This document shows positions 11,031-21,900 of a stretch of 64,000 nucleotides of DNA, piece by piece. Positions within the stretch are counted from its first letter, which is position 1, and each line of letters begins with the position of its first letter. The stretch is taken from positions 154,460,352 through 154,524,351 of the forward strand of contig OZ038381.1 in NCBI GenBank assembly GCA_964036045.1, written 5' to 3'. The DNA is from Eutreptiella sp. 'Long Island Sound 2002' (lineage: Eukaryota > Euglenozoa > Euglenophyceae > Eutreptiales > Eutreptiaceae). The notes under the pieces were generated by a model. It saw only the letters and a program-made list of their open reading frames with translations, was not told the origin of the DNA and did not search any database. A program made the translations under genes and the position numbers.

Positions 11031-11540
11031 CAATGGGGGAGGAGGAACCCCCCTGCTATTCGGGGTATAATTAAAACAAAAGGTTACTTTTGGTCTTTTT
11101 GGGTACAAAACCTATTTTCATGTTTTTTCGTGCCTATATTATACTATACACGTACACTGGTGTGCAGCACTGTTCTGCTGCACCACCCTAGAGCAGACAA
11201 AAATACTCCAAAATAGGCCGAATTCCAGGGTTTTTGATGGTTTGGGAGAAAGCTCGGCCGGGAGGAACCCCCCCATCCCTATTTTGGGGCCAGAGAATCC
11301 AAAGAAAATTGGAATTTCTGTCGAAAGTCCTCTATAGGCAGGTACATTGGTGTGCAACACTGTTCTGCAGGACAAGCCCAGAGCAGGCAAAAATACCCCA
11401 AAATAAGCCAAATTTCAGGGTTTTTGAAATTTTTGGACAAGACTCGGGTAGGAGCCGCCCCCACCTAATTTTGGGGCCGTAGAAACCAAAAAAATAGGTC
11501 ATTTCTCGCGAAAAACCCCTTTTTGGTGACTTTTTGAATT
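11031..11540. repeat. Satellite, ~190-bp unit (type III)
   Basis: TGGTGTGCAGCACTGTTCTG near 11,157 recurs as TGGTGTGCAACACTGTTCTG near 11,348. GGAGGAACCCCCC plus TATTTTGGGGC blocks recur at similar spacing, giving two and a half units. The sequence is unrelated to types I and II but has the same unit length. Confidence 0.75.
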
Positions 11541-11574
11541 TTGGGAAAAAACAGCTGCTAAAATCATAGGTGAC

Positions 11575-11919
11575 TTGCTTTCTGAATGGGCTGCATCCCC
11601 TTCAACAACCACACACGTCCTCAGCACCTGGAACATGGTGTTTACAGAGGTGACAGTGACAGAATCTGCGGATGATTCGGACCTCCCCTGCCCTTCAGTA
11701 GCCATCCCCATGCCTGCACCTTTGCTGTCTGTTGTTCCTGGTCCTGTTTCAGATTCAAACGAAACCTCAGAGGCACAGGCAGAGGCAGATGAAGCCTCTG
11801 GGGCAGAGGTGGACGACAACATTGACGTGCTGTCAGTCCCAGACACACGATGTGTACAAGGAGCAGCAAAGAGGAGGGCTGAGACCCGGTTGGACAGACA
11901 GGCCAAAAGGTATCGTGCT
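11575..11919 (+). pseudogene. Open frame split by LINE A, 5' part
   Basis: The frame is acidic and Ser/Ala-rich and becomes basic near its right end (RLDRQAKRYRA) where LINE A is inserted. It resumes at 21,745 with KRFRAAPRDVHAQRVAREN. The codons at the break are the duplicated target, so KRYRA and KRFRA are the two copies of the same residues. The start is uncertain: the first in-frame codon used here is TTG, and the exon may begin at a splice acceptor near 11,555. The product is unknown. The basic Arg/Ala-rich stretch is reminiscent of N-terminal regions of some Helitron or DNA-transposon proteins, but this is a guess. Confidence 0.45.
11905..11919. repeat. LINE A target-site duplication, left copy
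   Basis: AAAAGGTATCGTGCT corresponds to AAACGGTTTCGTGCT at 21,745-21,759 (two mismatches). This brackets LINE A and indicates an older insertion than LINE B, whose duplication is perfect. Confidence 0.75.
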
Positions 11920-12188
11920 ACTTCCTGAGTGTCTGGTTTTTTTCGATTGACCCACAGAATTTATTTGATGGATCCACCAGTAGTCCAGTCTACTCGGTGA
12001 TTTGCAAAAATCCCCGGCTGTTCAAGTTCTGGGGCAAATCCGTGGATTATTGACAAAAACCCCAAAGCCGCAAATTGGAGTCGAGGCAAGCGGAACACCC
12101 TTGCCGTCATTTACTAGTTGCCTAGCGCAACAACTCACTCGTGAACACCGTCCTAGCCACCTTGTTTGACCACGCCGTTTTCGTGGCT

Positions 12189-13726
12189 ATGTCGCAATTT
12201 GGGCCCAAGAGGCGTTCCGCAACGTCCGATTCGGAAAGCAAGCAGCTATAGTCCGGAAACGTTTCATTGCCCGAACTCAAGCTAAAGTGGACGCAAAGAT
12301 GACTCAAAGTCGTCTTCTTCCTACGCTTTCGCCTTCAAAATACGAGAATGACCCACTACACCCACCACTCGATCTATCCCCGTCAGGCGAAGAACAATCA
12401 TCTTCTAATATTACTTCAGCCCGAACAACGCGAAGATGTCCAAAAGGACTCTTTCCACCCGCCGACAACACCGGTACCGCCGCTAAAGAAAAAGGAGCCC
12501 AAGAACAACAACAACAATTCAAACCGCTCACACTGCCAATCGGCACCGAGAACATTTTGGACACTGAGCCCGAGGATACACACATAAACACCAAGGGAAA
12601 CACTCATGTGATGCCCATGAGGTGGAAGTGGCGACTCCGTCGTTCTTTTCAAGCAATATGAAGAGCTCTCCGAGATCATCATTGTCTACCGACCACGAAG
12701 AACCCAAAGATGTCGCAAAAGAACTCTTTGCACCCGCCGCCAACACCGGTAACGCCGCCAAAGGAAAACCGTCATTGTCTACCGGTTCACTCCCCGTCTT
12801 TCCTCCTCCTCTGCCTCCTTCTAAAGAAGAAATTGTTCCCGGAGGCATTGAGAATCCGAGCGGAAAAGACCATCCCCCCGACGAAGTCCCGCTCTTTTGT
12901 CAAACCCTGATTCGCAATGGAGTGTTCGGTGGCTTTTGTGAACAACGAAAATTGCTCTTGCGTGAACACGATCAACAAGCTCTTTGGGCCGAACCTTATA
13001 ACGATGGAGAACTAGGCCTAGATGGAAACCAAATGATTCTCCAACATTACCACCGTCAACAAATCTATGACGCTATGCGCCAAACAATCGACTTGAGCGC
13101 AAGTGACGTTTGCACTTTTTTCACAAACCCCACCGCATACTCCACCGTCACACACAACAACTTCCACTCTCTCTCCGACATATTGCACCATCACCGACGC
13201 TTCTACATTTTCCCCCACCCGCAAGACTACTATAACAACAAGAAAAAGTTCGGCCACACTTGGTCCGAATGGGCAAAAAAAATAGGTGAAGTGCTCGGAG
13301 AAGCTTTTGAGTCCGGTGTGTTATAAGAAGGGTCCTTCATTCTGCCGGGCATGGAAGACAATTTCTCGGCCCAAACCTTGTACATGAAACATCTCAACCG
13401 AGGCATGATCTCATTGGCCCCTTGGATATGTGGCATGGATTGCCTACGGGACGCCCGCACTTACAACCCCACGGTCCATTCAGACGGCGTGGTTCGGCTG
13501 GTCTCTTCTTGATGACCCCATGTATCCCTACTTCCATACACGCTTGTCTACCAAAACCAAACACCATGTTTCCATTGCCTACGGCGACATCATGCTACCA
13601 GACTCGTCACTCCAATGGGCGATGAATAAGGTGAACAATGAGATCCGACTTCAAAGCGTCGAATCCCCGCTCCACTTTGAAATATCCCGCAACCTCTTAC
13701 CCAACTTCAAGTTCCTTCCTTGTCGG
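12189..13726 (+). pseudogene. LINE A ORF1 remnant without its AlkB-like domain
   Basis: The frame starts MSQFGPKRRSAT, matching the start of the intact ORF1 of copy B. It breaks within about 20 codons and resumes in shifted frames at 12,287 and 12,622, ending with a stop at 13,326 and a further segment to about 13,720. Conserved parts include the SPSKYENDPLHPPLDLSPS block, the ANTGNAAKGKPSLST repeat unit and GELGLDGNQMILQHYH. The sequence then jumps at about 13,715-13,727 from ORF1 middle to the ORF1/ORF2 junction. This copy cannot make the dioxygenase domain. Confidence 0.85.
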
Positions 13727-14489
13727 TGCTCACCCCTTGCCTCTCTCGCTCACCCTGACGCGCACCCTCATCCCCACAGACACGTGGATCCAGGCCAGAT
13801 GCGTCAACGTGCTGGACTCCACGACTCCACACGGCGATCCATCATGGACGAGGGGAAGGTGTGCGCTCTGTTGTATGTTGCCACCTGTCAAAGCATTACT
13901 TGCCCAACCCTCTGCAGTCCATATGGGATCCTTTTGAAGCCCAGAAGGGGCCCGCGTCGGGGGCGCTGTGGCGCAGAACAGAGATCAATGAGTACCGTAT
14001 ATCTGGGCTCTGCCCCTCGCAACGGGCCACCTGTCCGTCATTCTTTATGTGTGCCTCTTGGCATCACACACTGTTGCTCTGGCTACAAGCTGACTCCCCT
14101 TGTACACTTACATCCTTTCTTAGTCACCATGCCCCACCTCACGAAGACTTACTCCGAGTATTATGAGAACGTGTGCCGGCGTGGTCGCCCGCTTGGGCGT
14201 TACCGGGGGCCCCGCTTCGCAGCACCCTGCACAGAATTAACTCCGCTCCTCCCCCCGCTTCTGCCCCGACCACTTCTAGTGCACGCTTCCGCCAAACGGT
14301 CATCACCGACCACCTCTCCCCACCACCACAATTCTTTCCTCCATCTCCTCCCTCTGCAAGTCCCCTGCTACCGGATTGCCCAACCCAAGTCAAACCCCCC
14401 CTGTTAGTAGCCAAGCAAACCCCCCTTTCCCTTTACCACCCCAAGTCCATAACAAAGGTAAACCCCATTACGCCCGCCACTGCCTCCCC

Positions 14490-15810
14490 TCCATAACCTC
14501 CGTCACGGCCCTGCGGGTTCTCAGCATAAATGTTGAAAAACGCAAAGACAACTCTGGCATCATTTTACATTTTCTCTGCGAGGGTTATGACATAGTCCTC
14601 CTCCAAGAACTCAACACTCTGCCCCTCCTCCCTCAGCAGTTTTCTGTTGGTCTCGACAAAGCAAAAATGATGGAAAACGTGGTGAACAATCGACACGGCT
14701 CCGCCATTGTCTTCGGCCCCAGGATAGCAAAATATGCCACTTCGATTCCATGAAGGCCTCATCTTCGGAGCGGTCCTGACTCTCCCTGAAGCCCCGCCAC
14801 TTGGCATCTTTTCTGTCTACTCTCCCCCAGTGCCTACTGAAGCCCCTGCGCCTTTTCGTGACATCAATAAAGGTCACCTTGCCTACCTTTTCAACAAATA
14901 CCCCCGCCACATCAATTGCGTCCTTGACCCAGCCCTGGACCAACATGGCCTATCTGACCCTCATCGTTGGCCGTGGCCCTCCGGCGAGGTCACCTACGCC
15001 CCTGGTAGACTTGTCGACACCTTTCGCTCCCATCACCCCTCCGCCCAAGAGTACACCAGGTACAAATGTGCTCGATGGAACAGTGAGTCCAGGCTCGATT
15101 ACATTTTCTTCTCCCCCACCACAGTAGCCAAATTCCCCATTCTAGACGCTTCAATTCTTACCGACGGGGAATATTCCGACCATCACCCGGTCTCCGGGAC
15201 ATTCCAATGCCCCGCCCCCATTCTACTCGCTAAGCCACCCGCTGTATTCACCGCAACCCCTTTCGTTTACCAAAAACTCAATGAGGAAGAAAAATCCACA
15301 TACACCTCCCGACTCCTTCACTTGGCCACCTGGTGCCACAAGGCTAAAGATTTAGTTGACACAGTGGATGCCCACCAACTCATCCCTGCTGTTGACTCAC
15401 TTTTGTCACAGATGGCAACAGCCTTTCACAAGATCACGAGTCCTCGACCAAAACGTAAACACGTAGAGAACACCAAGCGGCTACGTTCCTTGGTACGAGA
15501 CACCCCTCCGCCCTCCCCTCCCTCCTTCTCTGCGCACATCGCAAAAATCCAGGACACAGTAGAGTCCCTGCGTGCTTCGGACGACTCCGATGCCATCCGC
15601 AAACTCCACAGGAGCCTGGTTCGCGGCTGTAAAATGAAAAACATAGTAACTGAAACCCTATGTCCCAACGACATGCATCCCACTGTGGTTTACAACCCTG
15701 CTACGGGAGAGTTGGAGCAAGATCTGGTGCGCGTCGCGAAGATCTTCGGCTCCACGCTACAGCACCTTTGGTGGGGACCCCTCCTACCAACCTCCGCCCG
15801 GGTTTGTTGA
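14490..15810 (+). pseudogene. LINE A ORF2: AP-type endonuclease and linker
   Basis: The APE-type endonuclease motifs appear in order: LSINVEKRKDNSG, VLLQELNTLP, SESRLDYIFFS and EYSDHHPVSG (intact Asp-His). The GGDFN motif seen in copies B and D is lost through a small deletion (here HINCVLDPALD). A second small deletion shifts frame at about 14,752. The linker to RT follows (EEKSTYTSRLLHLATWCHKA, ending near a frameshift at 15,770). The nickase would cut target DNA to prime reverse transcription, but this copy is inactive. Confidence 0.85.
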
Positions 15811-17365
15811 CGAAGTCCTCGCCTACTCCCCCTCCTGCCCTGCTCCGGCGGCACTGGAGACCAATCCCTATGTTTCATGGACTGCTTTCGCCGCCCACCT
15901 GAAGCACAGCAAACCCAGCAAATCTGGCGGTGGTGACCGTACCAATAATTATCTTTTGCACCTTGCACCTGAACCGATTGAAAATTTCTTTCACCGGGTT
16001 TTGAATAGGTTTCTAAGTTCTCCAATGCCACACCACTGGCTTGGGTCACACGTTTGCCTCCTCTACAAACGCGGCGACCCTTACCAAGCCACCAACTACA
16101 GACCAATTGCGTTACTTAACACAGTATACAAACTCGTTGCCGCCTTCACGTGTCGTCGGCTACAGCAACAAACCTTTAGCCACTCTCTACTTTCCCCCAT
16201 CGAACATGGGGATCTCCCCCGCCATCAGTGCGCCGACCACAAATACCACCTTCAGAGGTTATACGCTGGCTCTAAAAGCAGCTACTCCCTCTACATCGAC
16301 TTCAACAAAGCCTTTAATTCTGTTCCCCTGTCCACACTGTGGACAGTGCTCGAGCATTCAAACCTCTCTCGCGCCGCCATTACGTCGGTGAAAAACCCTT
16401 ACGCGTCCCCTGTAGACGCTCCCATAATTAACGGGCATTGCCCCCACTCCTATGTCCAGGCCTGCGGCCTGCGTCAAGGCTGTCCTCTGTCTTTCCTCCT
16501 TTTCATCTTATCTTTCAACGCCCTTTTCCCTTACTTCTTGGCCACTACCCCTCCGCCCGAACCAGGTCGCGTCACCAGCGACCACGCCTTCATTGACGAT
16601 ATTTTGATCCGCAGCGAGGACCCCTCCTACTCTCAGCGAGCCATCAACTTTTTCGACGGCCCGGCCAGATTGTGGGGCCTGGATATGAATGTCCAAAAAA
16701 CAGAAAACCAGGCCATGGGCCAAGCAGTGCAGGGCACCTTCGCCACCGCCGCGGGCAGCTCATTTCCCACTTTCAACCCCAAGCCTTCCCGCCCACGCAC
16801 CCATTATAAATACCTGGGAGGCTACATTTTCACTCAGCACCAAGCGGAAGGTCTAGACGGCATGACTCGGTCTGAAATTTTAAGCTATTTTCCCCGATTG
16901 TCTCCGCTCCCCCTAACTCTCAGTGAAAGGATACGGTTAGTCAACAGTCAGCTTATTCCTGCCGTCACCTACCGCTTAAGTGCACACCCTCTCCCGCCTC
17001 GGGGCTATTGCCTCGCTGGAAGACTTCATCTGGTGAGGCCTAGCAAAGCGATCCATGACACGCCTGGTCCCTCAAGGACTGGTATGCCTCCAGAGCCCGC
17101 GGGGGTCTTGCCATCAAATGCCTGGCCCACAGCGTCCATACAGCAACCATTCATATCGCTCTGCGTGCCCTCCACGGCAGGGCCCCATCCTCAGTTGGTA
17201 GCCTCGTCACTAACTCCTTATGTGGCCCAAACCAGCAAAGTTCAGACGAGCTTCAAAACTCAGTCATGGACACTGCGCACACCCTTGGCCTCTCCTTCCA
17301 CTCCATCGGCCCCTGGCGTCCCAGCGTATATGAGCACCTCCTGGTCGGTTCCACGGTCACAGTGA
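15770..17365 (+). pseudogene. LINE A ORF2: reverse transcriptase
   Basis: The translation contains NYRPIALLNTVYKLV, DFNKAFNSVPLSTLW, LRQGCPLSF and the catalytic box FIDDILIRSED (16,589 onward), followed by thumb sequence TLSERIRLVNSQLIPAVTYR. The order fits a non-LTR RT of an APE clade. Relative to B it has lost residues around 16,992-17,040, where the frame shifts. The C-terminal region after 17,100 is out of frame, so no functional enzyme is expected. Confidence 0.88.
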
Positions 17366-17689
17366 AATTGAAATCTGGCCCCAACACAGGCACAGTACTT
17401 CGCACCTCCCCCTTCTGGGCCAACGTGCAGTTCAATGACGGAGTATTTTCCATCCCCAGCGACGCTCATTTCACCCATCACCACCCCTGCCACTCTTTCC
17501 TTAACTACTCCCGCCCGCCCCACCAATTTGTCATCGCCACATTCATTTGCCCACAGGAAACCATCCCGGGCTGCCCGGATCCCCCACATGGTGCAACCAT
17601 CTGCTCAGTGACCGTGCACGGCCATCTATTCGACCTGCCAGGTGTCTGCCATCGTTTATACAAAGAGGATTTAAAAACCTGGGGCTGTC

Positions 17690-18053
17690 TGGGCGCCCTG
17701 TCCGGCCTACTATCCCCCCCTATAGAAGGAAAAAAGCGTATATGGGCCTACTCCGATGGATCCTCAGGTGCAGACGGACATGGCTCCGCCATTGTCCTAT
17801 TCCATCCGGATGGCTGGACCAAAGTCCTATGCCTGTCCTCCGCCCACCCATCTTCCCTGGGGGCAGAGCACTGGGGTGCGGCCGCTGCTTACCGCTGGCT
17901 GAGCAGGGAATTCCCTGATTGCGATATCATCCTTCTCATCGACAACGAACAGGTCGTTACCACGTACCAGTCGCTCCAAGCTTCGACCTGTAGTCCAAAT
18001 CCCATCTGCCCCGGTGGCACTTGGACCGCTGCGGTCCACGACGTTGTGCACGG
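17690..18053 (+). pseudogene. LINE A RNase H, first copy (interrupted)
   Basis: The RNase H fold is recognised from IWAYSDGSSGADGHGSA (first Asp), SSLGAEHWGAAAAYRWL (Glu) and DIILLIDNEQVVTTYQS (second Asp). The last motif (WIKGDAGFLGNKIADH) is separated from these by three SINE-like inserts and two duplicated RNase H pieces and is found only after 20,150. The 202-bp stretch 17,852-18,053 is the unit duplicated downstream. Confidence 0.85.
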
Positions 18054-18547
18054 CCAACAATCCGCCAGTCCATAAGCAGGCACCCTCATCTCATCCCCCA
18101 TGTGAACCGGCTGTCCCTATCAACTATGCACCCCATGCGCAACAGCAGGCTCTTCCCTGGACGTCCCACGCCAGCTACTGGTCTGTGCAAGTGTTGCCCA
18201 TTGCTAGGTCTTAGTTAACACACATCGGCAGCCCCCCCCCCCCCAGGACAAGCAATGCCACCTGCTACACCCCAGGCCCCAAGGACCAGCTGGTTTGCTT
18301 CCTCACAACCGTCCTTTCCATGTACCCTCCATACACCGTCATCATCCTGATCTCAACTTAGTTGCCGGTTCCTCCCTGTTGCACCTGTTTAACCTTGTAT
18401 GGTCTCTCCTCCCGAGTTATAACCTATGGTTCAACGTCTCTTCTTTGAAGCGACCCAGAACCGGTATCAAGCGCTCTGTACATATGCATGTTTATATGGG
18501 GAAGCAGCCCATGGACAAGTTGTGAGAACTTCATTCATTCATTCATT
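18054..18547 (+). mobile_element. SINE-like element, copy 1
   Basis: About 494 bp, ending in CATTCATTCATTCATTC. It is non-coding and interrupts RNase H. The family is shown by the reverse-orientation copy at 30,118-30,700, which shares GAACCGGCTG, TATAACCTATGGTTCAACGT and CATGTTTATATGGGGAAGCAG-like blocks. I see no convincing tRNA- or 5S-like promoter, so it could also be the 3' end of an unseen LINE. Confidence 0.7.
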
Positions 18548-18750
18548 CTTCCCTGGGGGCAGAGCACTGGGGTGCGGCCGCTGCTTACCGCTGGCTGAGC
18601 AGGGAATTCCCTGATTGCGATATCCTCCATGTCATCGACAACAAACAGGTCGTTACCACGTACCAGTCCATCCAAACTTCGAACGGTAGTCCAAATCCCA
18701 TCTGCCCCGGTGGCACTTGGACCGCTGCGTTTCACGACCTTGTTCACAGC

Positions 18751-19245
18751 CAACAATCCGACAGTCCATCAGCAGGCACCCTCATCTCATCCCCCATGTG
18801 AACCGGCTGCCCCTGTCAACTATGCACCCCATGCGCAACAGCAGGCTCTTCCCTGGAAGTCCCACGCCAGCTACTGGTCTGTGCAAGTGTTGCCCATTGC
18901 TAGGTCTCAGTTAACACACATCGGCAGCCCCCCCTCCCCCTGCAGACAAGCAGTGCCACCTGCTACACCCCAGGCCCCAAGGACCAGCTGGCTTCCTTCC
19001 TCACAACCGTCCTTTCCACGTACCCTCCACCCACCGTCATCATCCTGATCTCAACTTAAGTGCCGGTTCCTCCCTGTCGCGCCTGTTTAACCTTGTATGG
19101 TCTCTCCACCCGAGTTATAACCTATGGTTCAACGTCTCTTCTTTGAAGCGACCCAGAACCGGTATCAAGCGCTCTGTACATATGCATGTTTATATGGGGA
19201 AGCAGCCAATGGACAAGTTGTGAGAACTTCATTCATTCATTCATT
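18751..19245 (+). mobile_element. SINE-like element, copy 2
   Basis: Second 495-bp copy within the tandem array, nearly identical to copy 3 and ending in an ATTC tail. It starts at CAACAATCCGACAGTCC. Confidence 0.75.
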
Positions 19246-19448
19246 CTTCCCTGGGGACAGAGCACTGGGGTGCGGCCGCTGCTTACCGCTGGCTGAGCAG
19301 GGAATTCCCTGATTGCGATATCCTCCTTGTCATCGACAACAAACAGGTCGTTACCACGTACCAGTCCATCCAAACTTCGACCGGTAGTCCAAATCCCATC
19401 TGCCCCGGTGGCACTTGGACCGCTGCGTTCCACGACCTTGTTCACAGC

Positions 19449-19943
19449 CAACAATCCGACAGTCCATCAGCAGGCACCCTCATCTCATCCCCCATGTGAA
19501 CCGGCTGCCCCTGTCAACTATGCACCCCATGCGCAACAGCAGGCTCTTCCCTGGAAGTCCCACGCCAGCTACTGGTCTGTGCAACTGTTGCCCATTGCTA
19601 GGTCTCAGTTAACACACATCGGCAGCCCCCCCTCCCCCTGCAGACAAGCAGTGCCACCTGCTACACCCCAGGCCCCAAGGACCAGCTGGCTTCCTTCCTC
19701 ACAACCGTCCTTTTCACGTACCCTCCACCCACCGTCATCATCCTGATCTCAACTTAAGTGCCGGTTCCTCCCTGTCGCGCCTGTTTAACCTTGTATGGTC
19801 TCTCCTCCCGAGTTATAACCTATGGTTCAACGTCTCTTCTTTGAAGCGACCCAGAACCGGTATCAAGCGCTCTGTACATATGCATGTTTATATGGGGAAG
19901 CAGCCCACGGACAAGTTGTGAGAACTTCATTCATTCATTCTTT
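19449..19943 (+). mobile_element. SINE-like element, copy 3
   Basis: Third 495-bp copy. Its tail reads CATTCATTCATTCTTT before RNase H sequence resumes at 19,944. Confidence 0.75.
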
Positions 19944-21430
19944 CTTCCCTGGGGGCAGAGGACTGGGGTGCGGCCGCTGCTTACCGCTGGCTGAGCAGGG
20001 AATTCCCTGATTGCGATATCATCCTTCTCATCGACAACGAACAGACCGTTACCACGTACCAGTCCATCCAAGCTTCGACCGGTAGTCCAAATCCCTTCTG
20101 CCCTGGTGGCACTTGGACCGCTACGGTCCCCGACCTTGTGCACGGTAACCCTCCGTCCCTGCGGGCGGAATGGATTAAAGGCGATGCCGGTTTTCTCGGC
20201 AACAAGATAGCCGACCATTTTTCGCGATGGGCCGCAGATGCCTTCTGTTCTTTCTGAGCCTTCTGCCCCCCCCCCCCCTTGGGAACCTTCTCTGTGCGGG
20301 GACTACCCCTGCTTCACGAGGTGCGGTGCAATGATTTCCGCCACCTCCTCCCCCGCCACTCCCACAACAACATCGCTGTAAAACCAAGCTTCGTTTTTTC
20401 TGATTCATCCTCATGGTTGCAGGGGTACCCTTCAAATTTGCTTCAGGCACTTACAACATGCCGGGTTACCAGTGGAACAACAACCTTCACGATTTTGGGT
20501 GCCCGTGGTGCTCAAGCGCCCACCCTCTCGACCCCATCTCGTGCCTTGCTTTCTGCCCCCGCCTGGACGACCACCTACAGGCGTTTATCCGCGCATGACC
20601 AGCCCCTTTTACTTCGGTCGTCCAACACTGGTGGATCACGTGTTCCTCCAAAGCAGATAGACGGAACTTCGGGCGCACACCCGTGCCCACATCCCTATGG
20701 TCCGCCCTTCAAGTGCCCATGCCTGGACTTGCTGCTTCTACCCACTGTCTGGAGCTCGATTCAGCCCTGGTGAAGCAACGGCCCGCCCTTAAAGGCGCTC
20801 ACTACCATGCAAATGATTGGTTCCGGGACAACCTGCAGCCCTGGCACCCCTTTAACTCGGCACACCCGCTCGCCGCGATCAACCCTTGGCGCGTTCCGCA
20901 TGGCCCTTATAGTACTTCCACTCCTCCAACTATCCCCCACGCCAAGACGCAATATACCCCCCCCCCCTGCCCACAAAAGTGTCTACCCCCCCCAGAAGGA
21001 AACCAAACAACGGCCAAGCGAGAAGCCTCCACGCAAGCGGTCAACCCAGGGTAAACTCCAGGCTGCCCCCAAGCCCCCACGCGGCTCCCCACCCCCATGT
21101 GCACCCCCCTCCCTTTCCCCCACATGTTGCATTCCCACTTCGCTGCCTTTCCCTCTCCCGCGCAGATCGCAAGGACACCAGAAGCGCACTGCGTGCACCA
21201 CGTCTCACAACGGAAAGCAACAGCGGACCGACTTCCACTCCACAGCATCTCAATCCTCAATTTCTTCCGATAATCTAAAGCAAACAAGGCTTCCTTTTGC
21301 CCTCTCTTCCCGTCACCCTCCCCCCCGACTCTTCCGCCTCAGCTCCCCCCCGCTCAGTCCTTCCCAACATCCGACAGTTTTTTCGGCCCGCAACCCCCAT
21401 ACACCCAGCCCCCCCCCCCCCCCCCCCGAT
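19944..21430 (+). pseudogene. LINE A RNase H end and CCHC-like ORF2 tail
   Basis: The fourth RNase H piece continues past the duplication into AEWIKGDAGFLGNKIADHF, the last RNase H motif. A 13-base C-run (around 20,266) follows, then GTFSVRGLPLLHEVRCNDFRH. A frameshift leads to GYQWNNNLHDFGCPWCSSAH, where Cys and His spaced C-x2-C-x3-H-x6-C form a CCHC-like zinc-binding motif. The rest is proline/lysine-rich and ends near 21,054 or in overlapping frames further on. Copies B and C carry the same order. Confidence 0.8.
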
Positions 21431-21663
21431 TAGCCTAAGGCCCTGAAAGCAACCCAAAGTGCCACTATTCCTCCCTCTTCTTCGACTGATCCCCCCCGAG
21501 GGGTCGTCCCCCCCCTCCTCCCTCGTCAACTTACCGCCAGAGCAACCCACGTTTCCTCCACCTCCTCTAACCTTGAATGTCTTAAACCTCTCTCCCCCCG
21601 AGGGCAACAATTTCGGGCTCCGACAGCCAGGTATGCCCACACGGGCTGTACAATATACTCTAT

Positions 21664-21744
21664 TTGTACACACCTTCCGTGAACGGGGTCTCTCCTTGGG
21701 GGACGCCAGCCCCTGAACAACTTGTTGCGTTAAGAAGGTTTCAA
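21664..21744 (+). promoter_or_regulatory. LINE A conserved 3' tail with stem-loop
   Basis: GGGGGACGCCAGCCCCTGAA can fold as a GGGG/CCCC hairpin, followed by GCGTTAAGAAGGTTTCAAA at the end of the element. The same tail ends copy B and, in diverged form, the unrelated insertion at 54,332-56,744. In other LINEs such 3' structures are the recognition site of the element's RT, and the same role is inferred here. Confidence 0.65.
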
Positions 21745-21900
21745 AAACGGTTTCGTGCTGCACCACGTGATGTACATGCTCAGCGTGTAGCCAGGGAGAA
21801 CAGGCAAAGGGCAAGGGAGGCCCGGGGGGCAGTGCAGACTTCGGACGATGAAGGCACTCTGAGCTGGGCAGTGTTGCTTACCATGAGTGAAAGAGAGTAG
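21745..21900 (+). pseudogene. Open frame split by LINE A, 3' part
   Basis: It continues the frame of 11,575-11,919: KRFRAAPRDVHAQRVAREN, then NRQRAREARGAVQTSDDEG, and stops at 21,898. The stretch is Arg-rich and probably helical. Function unknown. Confidence 0.45.

Larger units (their letters stand above)
17852..20145 (+). repeat. Tandem (RNase H piece + SINE-like element) x3 plus a fourth RNase H piece
   Basis: CTTCCCTGGGGGCAGAG-type starts occur at 17,852, 18,548, 19,246 and 19,944, giving periods of 696, 698 and 698 bp. Each unit is about 202 bp of RNase H coding sequence followed by about 495 bp of SINE-like sequence ending in (ATTC)n. Units 2 and 3 share private variants (for example GTTCACAGC instead of GTGCACGG), so unit 3 arose by duplication of unit 2 or the reverse. 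Confidence 0.92.
11920..21744 (+). mobile_element. LINE copy A (AlkB-LINE family), internally deleted and disrupted
   Basis: The 5' end (CTGAGTGTCTGG, then CGATTGACCCACAGAATTTA) and the 3' end (GCGTTAAGAAGGTTTCAAA) match copy B. Order: 5' UTR, ORF1 remnant, EN, RT, RNase H, CCHC-like tail, 3' UTR. Relative to B it has lost the segment equivalent to B 36,990-38,934, which includes the whole AlkB-like domain. Its RNase H is triplicated together with a SINE-like insert (17,852-20,145). Frameshifts and stops are scattered through it. Confidence 0.9.

Noticed and set aside
20907-21287. Minus-strand ORFs opposite the LINE A 3' region
   Set aside because: They are antisense to Pro-rich ORF2-tail sequence, and the equivalent antisense frames in copy B are not preserved in register.
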